Source: Bubalus kerabau
Taxonomy: Eukaryota > Chordata > Mammalia > Artiodactyla > Bovidae
Assembly: GCF_029407905.1 (NCBI RefSeq)
Contig: NC_073643.1
Location: 35,312,501 to 35,376,500 of the forward strand
Length of the DNA: 64,000 nucleotides
Direction: 5' to 3'
In this document: positions 11,280-22,620 of the stretch, one piece after another
Layout of the letters: every line of letters starts with the position of its first letter
Numbering within the stretch: the first letter of the stretch is position 1
Translations under genes and position numbers: made by a program
The notes under the pieces: model-generated
Told to the model about the DNA's origin: nothing
The model's input: only the letters and a program-made list of their open reading frames with translations
Databases searched by the model: none

Positions 11280-11470
11280 GAGCTTCCCAGATAAGAATTT
11301 CTTCAAGCATGGTCCTGGACTACCTGAGTCAAAATTCCTCAGGTTGCCCGTGAAGAAAAGCAGATTCCTGGGCTTATCTAACTGTATCAAAATGTCGGCT
11401 GGTTATCATGAGCCCTCTTTGTCCTCCAGGTGATTCTTATGTATGTAAATGTTTGAGAAGTTCTATCTTG
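11280..11470. repeat. MER5-like hAT remnant
   Basis: 'cagattcctgggcttatct..caggtgattcttatgtatgtaaatgtttgagaa' follows the MER5-group order. Confidence 0.55.
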
Positions 11471-11874
11471 GAGGATAAGAAGGCTGTCTTTGCCACTCGA
11501 CAGTACATAAGGCAGACAGGTCCATTAGAAAGGGCTCAATCCCTTGCACATATCAAAGTGCTAAAGAGAATGGAATTTTAAGTGGTTTTTCCAAGGAAAC
11601 TTGTTACCCTAGTAACAAGCAGAACCAGGATTTTGATGTACATTTGTGACTGTTTAGGTCTGCTCTCAGCCACCCTACCAGCAGGAACAGAAATGTACCC
11701 AGGAGAGACTTACCTGCCTCTGAAGTTGGAGTCTAATGAAATCTCTCAGAATATCTTGTTTTGTGTTAGACTTCAGGCCACCTTGTCCAATAAACCAGAG
11801 TGTCATTTCTGGAGCTAATTTAGAGTGCTCTGTCTTACTCTGAGGAAGGTTTGGTGAAGAGCAAACCTCTGTCA

Positions 11875-12094
11875 GGGCTTCCCAATGCCTCAGTAGTAAA
11901 GAATCCATCTGCCAATGCAAGAGATGCAGGGAACTCAGATTTGATCCCTGGGTCAGGAAGATCCCTGGAGTAGGAAATGGCAACCCACTCCAGCATTCTA
12001 GCCTGGAGAATCCCATGGACAGAGGAGCCTGGCAGGCTACAGTCCATGGGGTCACAAAGAATAGGACACAACTGAGCGACTGAGTGCACGTGCG

Positions 12095-12132
<38 letters not shown>
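11875..12132 (+). mobile_element. Bov-tA SINE with (CG)n(CA)n tail
   Basis: tRNA-like head ('gggcttcccaatgcctcagtag') followed by a full BovA body ending 'acacaactgagcgactgagtgc', then a dinucleotide tail. The target duplication TCTGTCA is at 11868-11874 and 12133-12139. The antisense 150- and 101-codon frames are SINE and CA-repeat translations (poly Cys-Val), not genes. Confidence 0.93.
12084..12131. repeat. Alternating purine-pyrimidine microsatellite
   Basis: 48 uninterrupted bases alternate purine and pyrimidine: a GTGCACGTG lead, a pure GC run, then (CA)n. It serves as the tail of the Bov-tA. Such tracts are prone to Z-DNA and to length change. Confidence 0.95.
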
Positions 12133-12133
<1 letters not shown>

Positions 12134-12149
12134 CTGTCAATAGCTAGCT

Positions 12150-12312
12150 AGTGGGAGGCTGCTCTATAGCACAGGTTGTTCCAAGCTCTGTGATGACCTA
12201 GAGGGGAGGAATGGGGAGGAAGCGTGAGAGGGAGGTCCAAGGGGAAGGTCATTGTACAGCAGAAACTAACACAACATTGTGAAGCAACTATATTGCAATA
12301 CAAATAAAATAA
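12150..12312 (+). mobile_element. Artiodactyl L1 3' end
   Basis: 'gagaggggaggaatggggaggaag' G-rich run followed by 'cagcagaaactaacacaacattgtgaagcaactat' and an AATAAAATAA tail, the typical end of artiodactyl L1. Sense orientation, heavily 5'-truncated. Confidence 0.8.
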
Positions 12313-13059
12313 GCACACCCCCGAATCTCTGCTGGAAGGGTGAGACCTCCCCAGCAGCCAGCCAAAGTTAACCTTTATATTTCAAAATACCTGTCTACCA
12401 AGTAGAGCATCACTCTGGAGCAGTCCATACTCTCTCCAGGAGGGCTGTCTACAATCAGGATGGCCTTTGGGCCCAATAATGTCACTTCTGAGCATTTTCT
12501 TTAAAATGAGGTAGGTTTTTGTTTTTTTTGTTTGTTTGTTTGTTTTTTTTAATGGTGAGAAGGTGAAAAGATCAACCAGCTCTGGTTCTTCAACAAATCA
12601 GTATTAAAAATGGGAAACAAAAGTAAGGAGGGGCTGCTTTAGATGGAAAATACTTAAGAGACAATAACACCCAAAGGTAATTCGGGTTCATGATTGGGTC
12701 CTGATTTAAAAAAAAAAAAATACTGTAAAAGATGTGAAAGGCAATTTGGAAAATTCAGAAATTTTAAAATAAATGTGTTAGGTCATATTAGGGTATTATA
12801 TTTAATTTTCTTATATATAATAATGGTATAACAGTCACGCTGGAAAATGTTTTTATGAGACACACTAGTATCAGAATAAAATGTCATGATTGATATGTTT
12901 TATTTTTAAACACTCAAGAAAAACACAGATCAATCAAATAAAGCAAATTCTAACAGGATAATTACAAGTGCTAGCCATATATTTGTGTGCATTATACAAT
13001 CCTTCCTAATTTTATTTGGTTTGGAATTCTTCATAGTATAATGTAAATTTAAAAATACT
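12313..13059. other. Unassigned sequence
   Basis: AT-rich, with a T-rich stretch at 12515-12550 and an A-run at 12708-12720. No gene recognised. Confidence 0.4.
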
Positions 13060-13440
13060 CTTGAATGGCAAAGTTTGGGCCCAACAAATCTACTTCTAGA
13101 AATTTGTAAATATTTATTTGTTCATTGAACAAATGTGCTAAATAGTAAGAAAACAGTTAGACAAGTATTTAAGTTTATTGCAGTATTACATGTAATAGGT
13201 AAAAATTAATTTTTTAAAAGCTAACTATTCAACATTTAGAATCTATTAAACAATCTGTAGTTCATGTGCATAATGCAGAGGTGTGCATCTCATAAATACA
13301 ATGATAAAAGTGTCTGTATCCAGAGTCATATGGAAATATGTTCAGGGTAAAATTATGTGAAAAAAAAAAAAAGTAGTTACAAAACAGCATACATGTTGTT
13401 TCTGTAAATGAGACCATTTTTATAAAAAGAATGATGTATT
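13060..13440 (+). mobile_element. Ancient L1 (L1M-type) 3' fragment
   Basis: 'atggcaaagtttgggcccaacaaatctacttctag', 'gtattacatgtaataggtaaaaat', and 'gaaatatgttcagggtaaaattatgtgaaaaaaa' follow the order of old L1 3' ends. Confidence 0.6.
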
Positions 13441-13454
13441 TATTTAATAATGAA

Positions 13455-13645
13455 ATTACAAGCTAATGTGCATTGAGAACTTACTTTTTCCAGTCCCTGG
13501 GCTGCATTACAGAATTATTTCACAATTATCAGCATTTTCCAGATTGGGACATTGAAGCATAGAGAACTGCTCAAGATCATCCAGTGAAAAGAAAATTTAA
13601 ACCTGATGTGTGGGATTTCCAAACCTGGACTTTTTATGCTCTGCT
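13455..13645 (-). repeat. MIR SINE (antisense)
   Basis: 'tgtgcattgagaacttac', 'cagattgggacattgaagcatagagaactgctcaagatcatccagtg', and 'ggatttccaaacctggac' correspond to reverse-complement MIR. Confidence 0.7.
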
Positions 13646-13756
13646 CCGGGGCTCACCCAGGCAGACAACAGGACCTAGCCAACACCGGCACATGTACATG
13701 GACTCTGGACCTATGGTGGGATGACGGGTAACTGTTTTCCTGTTATGTTTCCCTAT

Positions 13757-14020
13757 GCTGCTGCTGCTGCTAAGTCACTTCAGTCGTGTCTGACTCTGTG
13801 CGACCCATAGACGGCAGCCCACCAGGCTCCCCCGTCCCTGGGATTCTCCAGGCAAGAACACTGGAGTGGGTTGCCATTTCCTTCTCCAATGCATGAAAGT
13901 GAAAAGTGAAAGTGAAGTTGCTCAGTCGTGTCTGACTCCTAGCGACCTCATGGATTGCAGCCTACCAGGCTCCTCCGCCCACGGGATTTTCCAGGCAAGA
14001 GTACTGGAGTGGGGTGCCAT
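13757..14020 (-). mobile_element. Bov-A2 SINE with 9-bp target duplication
   Basis: Two BovA monomers in tandem, joined by the 'gaaagtgaaaagtgaaagtgaag' linker, with a CTG-repeat end (antisense of the AGC tail). Flanked by perfect TTTCCCTAT duplications at 13748-13756 and 14021-14029, so it is complete and relatively recent. Confidence 0.97.
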
Positions 14021-14029
14021 TTTCCCTAT

Positions 14030-14829
14030 AACATTATTACCTGGCTCCTTTTATAAGTTTAGGAACAAATCATAAAAGTGATAGGAAAAAATGCAACAAT
14101 GAGCAGAATTTTCCTGATCTGGGTCCAGACATTCATAGTCATCTGGCTGGATGATGCTGTCTGCTTATTCTGCTGCAACTCCAGGAGGCTGTTTCCAGTT
14201 ACCTGCTCTAAATTTCTCCCTCTATTTACTTGTGCCTGGCTTAAACCCAGAGCCCAATCTATTTTTATCAAGCCTTCTTGCCTTGATGAATTTCCCTTGT
14301 AGTAATACTTTCCATTAGTTGTGGATCATATTTTCCAAAAATGACTTGAATAACCTCTCTCATCCTATATGCTTTTCTTACCTATGTGACTTATATGTGA
14401 CTTTGCTCCTTCCCCAGCAAGAGTGGTGTCTATACCCCTTCTGTTAAAGGGATCCCTGTTTTGATCATAAGTATGATAAAACTGATTCTATGTGACTTCA
14501 CAGACTCAATCCATGAAAGATAATACAGCTTCCACCTGATTCTTTATCTTAGGACACTTGCATCTGAAACCTAGTCAATCATGCTGTGAGGAAGCCTGGG
14601 TCACATGAGGCCATGTGTTGATGTTCTAGTTGACAATTCCAGCTAAAATCTTAACCAAGAGCCAGCACATGTGAGTGAGCAAGTCTCTGAGGTGACTCCA
14701 GTCACAGCACTATCTGACTGCAGTTATGTGAGAAATTCAAGCAACCTTAAGAGAAACTATCACTGATTCCTTACGTTCAACCATCAGCATGTTCTAGTAG
14801 TTCCAGCCTCAGAACACGTGCAGCACTCC
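14030..14829. other. Unassigned sequence
   Basis: No gene recognised. Short opposing frames (14059-14271 minus, 14078-14302 plus) are chance overlaps. The right part may be the decayed 5' extension of the L2 that follows. Confidence 0.4.
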
Positions 14830-15590
14830 ATCACTTCTCCCAGTCTCTTCTGGTCCAAGCCCCAGTCATCACTCTCTGGAATTAGAGCAATAGTCCCAAA
14901 ATCCTCCCCGACTCTGCACTCACTAGCACATAAGGCTACTTTCCATACATCTGCAGAAGTGACTCTACAATCATACAATCACATTGTGTCACACACATTT
15001 TCTCAAAATCTCCAGTGGCTCCTCACTCCACTCTGAGTCCATGCTGAAGTCCTTACAGTAGACAGCCAGCTGTATGTGCATGATCTGGCCTCTGTTACCT
15101 CTCCCAATTCTACTCAGCTACTTCAATTCTTCTCTCTTGCTCACTCACCTTCTGCCTAGCTGACCCATCTACTCATCTTCTATCCTCCACCCCCCAACAC
15201 TTGCTGTTTCCTCAACCTGCAATACTTTTTCTCCAGTCTTCTCTCAGGCTCATGCCTGCTCGACCTTAAAGTCTTTGCTCAGATAGGAGCCTTAACTGAG
15301 GCGTTCCTGGCCTATCCTATGAAATTTGCACCATTCTTGTTCCCCAGCACTTCCTATTCACCTCCTATAATTTACTCTCTCTATGGTGTTCATCTCTTAG
15401 ATGTTCCATATAATTCAGTCTGTCATTTGTTTGTCTATCTCCACCCACCCCCAGTAAACTATAGCCTTCATGAAGACAGAGTTCTGCCAATTTTGTTTAT
15501 TCCTAATGTCCCAGATTCAAGAACGGTACCTGGCATATACTGGATGCTCACTAAATATTTTTTGTTCATGAATGAGTGCCTGAAAAATGG
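14830..15590 (+). repeat. L2 LINE 3' region
   Basis: A long L2 match in order: 'aaatctccagtggctcctcactc', 'gtccatgctgaagtccttacagtagac', 'gatctggcctctgttacctctcc', 'gcgttcctggcctatcc', 'ctatagccttcatgaagacagagttctgcc', then 'ggtacctggcatatactggatgctcactaaat'. The 125-codon frame at 15319-15696 is L2 plus SINE, not a gene. Confidence 0.85.
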
Positions 15591-15613
15591 TAAAAGCTTA
15601 GAGTGTAGTTATT

Positions 15614-15840
15614 GGGAATTCCCTGGTGGTCTGGTGGCTAAGACTCTGCATTCCCAATGCAGGGGGCTCGGGTTGGATCCCTGGTCAGGGAACTAGATCC
15701 CAGCTGCCACAACTGACAGTTCACAAGCCACCACTAAAAATTCCACATGCCACATGGAGGTCTCACTCCTGTCTAGGAAGATCTTTCCTGCTGCAACTGA
15801 GACCTGGCACAGCCAAATAAAAACAAATAAAAATAAAGTG
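15614..15840 (+). mobile_element. CHR-type SINE
   Basis: Head GGAATTCCCTGGTGGTCTGG, B-box region 'gggttggatccctggtcagggaac', body 'gctgcaactgagacctggcacagcc', then an AAATAAAAA-type tail. Confidence 0.92.
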
Positions 15841-15899
15841 TATCTATTATCAACCTATTAATTGAGGTTAAAAGCCTGAGTTTTCTGACGACCCTGTAT

Positions 15900-16310
15900 C
15901 TACTGTAGTAGGTTGAATGGTGGCTCCCAAAACAAATATGGCCAAGTCCTAAACCCCAGACATGAAAAGGCAATCTTACGTGGTAAAAGAATCTTTGTAG
16001 AAGTAGGTAAGAATCTCAATATGAGATCAGGAGTCCTTATCAGAAGAGGGGAGGATGATATGAAGAGGGTGGCATATACTAGAGTGGTGCCTCCACAAGT
16101 CAAGGACCCCCATGGTTGCGAAGCAGTCTCCAGAAGCCAGGAGGAAAGGTACGGGATGAAATGTTTCTCAGAGCCTCCAAGAGGAACCAACCCTATAAAC
16201 ACCTTGACCTTAGACTTGTAGCCTCCAGAACTGAGAAAGATTAAATCTATACTGTAAGTCATCAAGTTTGTGATGATTTCCTATGGGCGCACTAGGAAAA
16301 TAGTACACCC
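15900..16310 (+). mobile_element. MLT1-class LTR
   Basis: MaLR LTR pattern: 'gtaggttgaatggtggctccc', 'caagtcctaaacccc', 'gaagccaggaggaaagg', 'ccttgaccttagacttgtagcctccagaactgagaaagattaaat', then 'aagtttgtgatgatttcctatgg'. Overlapping 102- and 121-codon frames on the two strands are chance translations. Confidence 0.8.
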
Positions 16311-17106
16311 ACTACAACCTGTCTCCCTGGATGCTAAACTGGTGTGCAGTCTGCCCTAGCAATCTGGACTTGGCTTTATTTTGCCAGTAAGCCTCATCAT
16401 TAACTACACACCCTTTCTATGTGGACAAGTACGGCTTTTGCTCTAGCATGGGCAATGCTTTGCTCTTTCCCTCACCAGCCCAGCCTTGCCTCTGGTTTGG
16501 ATCCTTCTTAGCTGGCCCTGACCATGATTCTGTGCTGCAGTGAGATACTGATTAGGCTCTTTTGTCCCATCTCTCTGCCTGTATTCCTGTCTCCAGACCT
16601 AAGCAGAGTGGGTGAGACACAGCATCCGGAGCCAGAATAATTGGCCTCCTGAGCCCCAGCCTGTCTGTGGGGCTGGCGAGGAATCACCTCAGGCTCCATA
16701 CCTGCTGGTGATCTCACTGCCTCTCAGACCCCATTGGCCAGACTGCATTAGTCAAGTGCTGGAAGTACCTTAAGTTCCTGTAACTTTTTCCAGCCTGATG
16801 TCTGCTATGATGTTTAATTTATATCATAAGAAATAAAAGTGCACTCCTTCCTGCTTAAAATGTTTAGATCAGCAGAGACCTGGCACTGGTCTTCCTGTGC
16901 TATGGAGAGAGAACATCAGGAGGAAGACTTTCTGTCTGAATCCAGAAAGGTTTAACATGTTCCTCCCAACAGGTTTGAGCAGCAGCATCACAGATTTCCC
17001 TAAACCTCTAGATAAATGAATACTCCCCTACACAGACAGGTAGCTAAATTTTAAAACCCCTTTTGTCTTAACCTGCAAACAGGGATTGGCAGTGACACAG
17101 ATTTTA
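16311..17106. other. Unassigned sequence
   Basis: Moderately GC-richer at 16500-16740 but without a recognisable exon or repeat. Confidence 0.4.
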
Positions 17107-17116
17107 AAATGTCTTT

Positions 17117-17399
17117 TGCTGCTGCTGCTACTGCTGCTAAGTTGCTTCAGTCGTGTCCGACTCTGTGCGAACCCATAGACAGCAGCCTACCAGGCTCCTC
17201 CATCCCTGGGAATCTCCAGGCAAGAACGCTGGAGTGGATTGCCATTTCCTTCTCCAATGCATGAAAGTGAAAAGTGAAAGTGAAGTCACTCAGTCATGTC
17301 TGACTCTTTGAGACCCCATGGACTGCAGCCTACCAGGCTCCTCCGTCCGTGGGATTTTCCAGGCAAGAGTACTGGAGTGGGTTGCCATTGCCTTCTCCG
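17117..17399 (-). mobile_element. Bov-A2 SINE with 10-bp target duplication
   Basis: Dimeric BovA with CTG-repeat end. Perfect AAATGTCTTT duplications lie at 17107-17116 and 17400-17409. Confidence 0.97.
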
Positions 17400-17409
17400 A
17401 AATGTCTTT

Positions 17410-17984
17410 CGCTCCGTTAATTAAGCTTCTATGCCTTCCTTTCCCAACCCACCGCAATTTATGAAGTCATCTCTCAATCCAGGCAAGAAGAAGTAAGGAC
17501 ATTCACCTTCTTTCCACAATTCTTTACACATTTGCTGAGAGGTAACCTAGTTTTTCATAAAAATAAACAAGCAAAACACTCATCAAAGGGAGTATCTATC
17601 ACCTTGAATAGGTGAAGGCTAAGAAAAATACTTTTCTATTTGTGTTGAAGATTTTTCAGTCCAAAAAAGGAATTCCATTCAATGGAACTAAGATGTATTG
17701 AGTACTCCCGCACACTCTGAAGAGTTCAAGAAAGGCCAGCTCATCCTTGCATGAAGGTTTCTGAAGGACGAGGATGTTTATCTGTGCTCAATGTACCCCT
17801 AATGCTTTGAACGGTCCAGGCCCATTGTAAGTACTCAATTACTACATGTTGAATGTTGAGTCCTAGGGAAGAAAGTAACCGGAGAGTCTGAGAGAAACTT
17901 CAAAAGGTATCCTAAAATTCCAAAGCAGCAAGACCTCTTTGGGATTATCTAGTATACAAATGAATTTTTTTTAATGATTTCAAT
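17410..17984. other. Unassigned sequence
   Basis: 17770-17860 ('cattgtaagtactcaattactacatgttgaatg') may be an L2 3' end. Otherwise nothing recognised. Confidence 0.4.
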
Positions 17985-18425
17985 AGCCAGCACTCCTTGT
18001 TGAGTGCCAGTTACTGAGCTAAGCACTTTAAATGTACTGCCTTATTTAATCCTTTCACTATTCTCATTGTGGGCTTCCCTGGTGGCTCAGACGGTAAAGA
18101 CTCTGTCTGTAGTGCAGGAAACCCAGGTTTGATCTCTGGATCGGGAAGATGCCTTATAGATGAGAATGGCTGCCCACTCCAGTATTCTTGTCTGGAGATT
18201 TCCCTGGATAGAGGAGCCTGGCAGGCTACAGTCCATGGGGTCACAAAGAGTCAGACACACACGCACACACACACACACACATTCTCAATTTACATATGAG
18301 GAGATGAAAGATGAGAGAGGGTACATAACTAACCCATAAAGTCACACAGGTGATGAATAGCCAAGCCAGGATCACACCCAGTTCTTTGAAGCCAGGGCCT
18401 GTACTCTATAATTCTGTGCTATGTT
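17985..18425 (-). repeat. MIR SINE split by Bov-tA
   Basis: Reverse-complement MIR in two halves. 17990-18068 reads 'gttgagtgccagttactgagctaagcactttaaatg'. 18281-18425 reads 'attctcaatttacatatgaggagatgaaag', 'agtcacacaggtgatgaatagccaagccaggat', and 'ccagggcctgtactct'. The gap is filled by a Bov-tA. Confidence 0.85.
18069..18280 (+). mobile_element. Bov-tA SINE inside MIR
   Basis: Full Bov-tA starting GTGGGCTTCCCTGGTGGCTC and ending in a (CA)n tail at 18260-18280. Target duplication ATTCTCATT (18060-18068) against ATTCTCAAT (18281-18289), one mismatch-scale difference. Confidence 0.95.
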
Positions 18426-18567
18426 GTCACTTTTTACAGTTTGGTAAACTGAAGCCAAGAAAGAGGAAGAGGCCACCGTAATTTATAAAACTAAAAAGTA
18501 AAATAGCTTAAACTTGGCATTACTGGATCTCTAACCTAGTGTTCCTGGTATATCGCCACATTCTCTC

Positions 18568-18705
18568 TTCCTGCTGCTGCTGCTGCTAAGTCGCTTCAGT
18601 CGTGTCCAACTCTGTGCGACCCCATAGATGGCAGCCCACCAGGCTGCCCCGTCCCTGGGATTCTCCAGGCAAGAACACTGAAGTGGGTTGCCATTGCCTT
18701 CTCTG
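18568..18705 (-). mobile_element. BovA monomer SINE with 10-bp target duplication
   Basis: A single BovA unit with CTG-repeat end rather than the usual dimer. Perfect ACATTCTCTC duplications at 18558-18567 and 18706-18715 show it inserted as a 5'-truncated Bov-A2. Confidence 0.95.
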
Positions 18706-18959
18706 ACATTCTCTCGTATCACTAGTGAAATCAGGAATTTTTAAAACTTGAGGATTTCTCAGAAAAAGTGCTTTCTCATCTTAATATCATTCCTCCTGGC
18801 GTTGAGAAAGAAATCTGTCTTGTGCCTTTAAAGAAGAAATTTTTGAAAAAAATCAAAAAACTCTCTGGGGAAAAGGCAGCATGTTTGATTACCAAAAGAA
18901 AAAAAGACTTTTATTCACATAGAAAAAGTTAACCTGTTTCAAATATTAATACAGTGTTT

Positions 18960-19135
18960 ATATACTGCCTTTCTTCCAGGAACTGAAAGAGTTTAATACA
19001 GTTCATTAATTTTTAGACTATTTCTGTGAGAGAAGAAAGCAAGCATCATTATCTATATTTTAATACAAGGAAACTGAAGCATAGACTCAACTGGAGAGTA
19101 GGGAAATGGAACAAATTCAGATTCTAAGCCAAATG
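18960..19135 (-). repeat. Possible MIR SINE (antisense)
   Basis: 'cattatctatattttaatacaaggaaactgaagcatagactc' and 'gtagggaaatggaacaaattcagattctaag' resemble reverse-complement MIR. Confidence 0.5.
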
Positions 19136-19312
19136 TGAAAGACAAGACCATTTTGTCAAGTTATATCTGGGATGTTTGCCGTATGTGGATCACTCTCTGT
19201 GGTATGTTGATCTTTGTTGAGTGGTAAATGTCCTGAGAAGCCCTTGGAGTCATAGCACTAATCAGTGAAACCTGTAATTTATAGCATTTTTCTCAAAGTA
19301 GATGTCAAAATA

Positions 19313-19474
19313 AGTGATTCTCAAACTTAAGCTTGTATTGGAATCACTAGGAGGGAGAAAACACATATCACTGGGCCTCTGCCCCCAGAGCTTCTGATTC
19401 AGTAGATTTAGAGTGGGATCACAATTCTGCCCTCCCACAAATCCCAGTACATGGAACACACTTGAGAACCACCA
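19313..19474. mobile_element. MER5-like hAT element
   Basis: Near-complete copy: left end AGTGATTCTCAAACTT and right end CTTGAGAACCACC are diverged inverted termini. The interior 'cccccagagcttctgattcagtagattta' is typical of the MER5 group. Confidence 0.75.
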
Positions 19475-20599
19475 GTCTAGAAAGGTGTGCCTTAGCAGAG
19501 GGCCCCACAAGAATTCATCATTTAGACCTAAATGCAAACCTGTGAAGGTTTGAATCCTGGCTCTGCTAATTTGCATAATTATTTCTTTTGTATTTCAGGC
19601 TTTTTCTTTTGAAAAAAAAAAGTGACATGGAGATGATGATAATAATAATTTAACACTGTGTGGCAGAGAGAGAGCATTTTCAGTAATTGTTGACTAGCCT
19701 CATTTTGTCATGACTCAGGCTACAAGTGCTTAGCCATCTTCTTTGATGCTACCTCATAACAAGGTATATAAATTAGGAAATATCCCTTCTAAGAAGCTGG
19801 GAAGTCTTTAGGGAAATTAAGATCAGGCAGAAATCATTATGAAAATGATCATGAAACTTGTAGGTTCAAAAACTTTGATCAACGGGTACATTGCTTTAGG
19901 ATATAAACTTCCAAGATGTGTTTTAAAAGTCCCATTAGCAAGGGTAGAGACCCTCATTTTGATACATTTCCAGAAAGTTAAGTAATGAATTATCAAATTT
20001 TAATGATGCTGGCAAGGATAACCATGTTTGATGGAGGTATGTTCAGTAATACTTAAGTCTGAATTTTACCAGAAGGGATTTTCCTCCATTGCTAGGTTAC
20101 AGTTTTTCCCCACCTAGAAGAAAGGATGCTGTGTGCCTGCTGAATGATAACTGTATGCTGAAATTTTTACCCAAGTCTCCACAATTTTTCCAGAGTAACG
20201 GAGATTTAGTACTATGTATTAATATTTAAATCAAATTGCTTAAAATCTTCATTGCTTGAAAGCATAATGGGGAAATTATTCAAATAATTTATGCTAAATA
20301 TGTATCTCAAGTAGTTGATAGGTTTCACATTGTTCCTGGCATTTTTCAAGTACAAACAGGTAATACTGTGTATTTTTGAAGACAGTTTGTTGGACAGTGC
20401 TACTTCAACATCTCATAAATGTACAGTTCCACACCTCTCTCGCACTCACATTCTTCTCCAGCCAACAAGGATGGCTGTACACTCCATCTCAGGGCACCAT
20501 GAAAAATTTCACATCTTTGCACACAAATTCTCAAGGGAAAGTGCACAAATTGGTTCTAAGTTATTATATGCAGAGCTGACATAGTAGACTGTAATGACC
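19475..20599. other. Unassigned sequence
   Basis: No gene seen. The 89- and 67-codon frames at 20315-20584 overlap in different frames and have no family resemblance. Confidence 0.45.
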
Positions 20600-21055
20600 T
20601 CTAATGAAGGATACTCTAGGTGTTCATACCCATTAGTAGCCCTCTCCCCTTAAACCTGGACCCTCTCTGTGACCACCAGAGTGTAGCAGAAATGATGATG
20701 TGTTTGTCTTAAGAAAGCCTATGGCTTCGGCTTCTGCACTCTGGGGGAAGCCCCTGTCAGGTTAGATCTGACTATCCTAAAACTGCCTTGCTGGGAGAAG
20801 TCCAGCCTAGTCATGTGGAGTGACACGCATCAAAGAGAACTGAGGCCCCAGCCAGGAGCTCCAGTCAAGCTCCCAGTCAACAGCCAGCAGCACCTTGCCA
20901 GCCATGTGACTGAGGCCATTTTAGAAGTGGAGCTTCCAGCCCCAATGGAGCAGTCCAGCTGTGACTTGGGAGCAAATAAATAAAATGGGTTTTGTTTAAG
21001 CCATTGAACATGATGTATTTCATTAAGCAGTAACAGATAAAACCAAAGGGCTAAC
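20600..21055 (+). repeat. Probable MaLR-type LTR remnant
   Basis: 'ccattttagaagtggagcttccagccccaatg', 'gagcaaataaataaaatgggttttgtttaagccattg', and 'ttaagcagtaacagataaaacc' follow the 3' half of an MLT1-like LTR, including a poly(A) signal. Subfamily not assigned. Confidence 0.55.
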
Positions 21056-21089
21056 TTGAAGAATGGCCCAGTCCTGCTCAGCACATAGT

Positions 21090-21352
21090 GAGAGAAAGTC
21101 ACTCAGTCATGTCCGACTACTGGAATCGGTAGCCATTTCTTTCTCTAGGGGATCTTCCCAACCCTGGGATCGAACCCAGGTCTCCCGCATTGCAGGCAGA
21201 TTCTTTACCAGCTAAGCCACAAGGGAAGCCCAAGAATGCTGGAGTGGGTAGCCTATCCCTCCTCCAGTGGATCTTTCCAACCCATGAATTGAACCGGGGT
21301 CTTCTGCATTGCAGGTGGATTCTTGACCAACTGAGCTATGAGGGAAACCGCT
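21090..21352 (-). mobile_element. Bov-tA with two tRNA-like heads
   Basis: Antisense. A BovA body with an internal deletion (junction near 21120) leads to a first tRNA-like head (21150-21232, 'gggatcgaacccaggtctcccgc..gccacaagggaagccc'). A second partial BovA plus tRNA head follows directly (21233-21352, 'gaattgaaccggggtc..gagctatgagggaaac'). Confidence 0.85.
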
Positions 21353-22424
21353 CAGCATATATGTTCTGTATAAAAATTTACCTTGATACAGCATTCCCAG
21401 CCCATAGCATCTCTTTCTGCTGGTTTGTACAACATATTGATTCCAAATGAGCGATTATGCATACATTAGTTGATCCCAGTTTCTAATAATGTTCTTCTTT
21501 TGCTAGTCTATTCTCACCCCTTTGGGTTTGACATTTGTATCAGGAAGAAACCCAAGAGGAACTATTTTGTTATCTGATTCTAATAGTCCAATAATCGAGG
21601 CCTGGGATTAATTACTTTTGTATTCATTTTTACCCTGGGAGCATCAGAAAAAAAAAAAAACTGAATGGTCAAATATGCAAAGGTCATGACTTAATTAACA
21701 TACAGATTTCAATGTGTTGAAAATTCCAAGCACCTCAGTGCATTTGGGGGTGATGATAAAAAGAACTGACTCAGTTGTGACCCATTCCATCCTTCAGCCT
21801 TACATCACCTGCCTTGGCAGAGCTACACATTTCTGTAGGTTATGGGGACAACTGTGTACAGCCAAAATTTCCAACATTTCATCTGGAATGCCATTCACTT
21901 TCATACCTAGTCTACCCAAAATGAGAGAAAGCACACAAAATCCAGATGTTTAGATCAGCAAACTGTCACTAGTAGGAAATAGTAGGAAAATATTTTGTAA
22001 AATCTAATTTCATTCTTTTTTAAACCCTGAGGAAATACTTGTATGTATCCAGTTGTGACAGCCAGAGACTTCCTTTAAAAGGGTCTTAATTCTCTATGGA
22101 ACCATTTCTCCAGATTTCACATCCCCTCTAAATCTTTCATCTCTCCAGAGAACCAGGTGGTTACATCAACTGTTTGCTAACTCCATTCTGCAACTAGGGA
22201 AACTGAAATATGTATAAAGATTTTGTGTTTTCCTTTGCAACAGTGGGATTTTTCAAAACTTCTGCAAACAGATACTTTAACCTCATGAAAGGTTTCATGG
22301 GAATTGAATACAGAGAGGCATACACATACAAGGGAAATGAACTGCACTGTTTGCATAGCACATTTGTCAGCTGCTGCCTACTGGGAGGTGCAGGGAAGGT
22401 GGACTCATGCTGGGTAGAGAGACT
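21353..22424. other. Unassigned sequence
   Basis: A-run at 21649-21660. Frames up to 79 codons have no recognisable family. No confident repeat. Confidence 0.4.
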
Positions 22425-22620
22425 CACACAACTTGCACTTAGACTGCAATCGATTCCATAGCTTCTTGGGCAAATTATTACATACCGGAGCCTCAGTTTT
22501 CCCATCTGTAAAAAGAGACTAGAACTACCTCGATATGAAAGAAACAAAGTCAACAAGATGTATAATAAATGTGCTCTACATAGAGCTGAAATTGGCACTA
22601 CTAGTATTATTATGACATTC
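22425..22620 (+). repeat. MIR SINE
   Basis: 'cttgggcaaattattacataccggagcctcagttttcccatctgtaaaaag' is the conserved MIR core, followed by a diverged 3' part to 'ataaatgtgctc'. Confidence 0.8.

Noticed and set aside
11675..12127. 150-codon minus-strand frame with a poly Cys-Val start
   Set aside because: It translates a CA repeat and a Bov-tA SINE.
12084..12131. CRISPR or other array
   Set aside because: Simple dinucleotide repeats and dispersed SINEs; no spaced direct repeats and a mammalian genome.
13757..13775. CTG/AGC trinucleotide expansions
   Set aside because: These short runs are the normal tails of Bov-A2 elements, seen at many sites.
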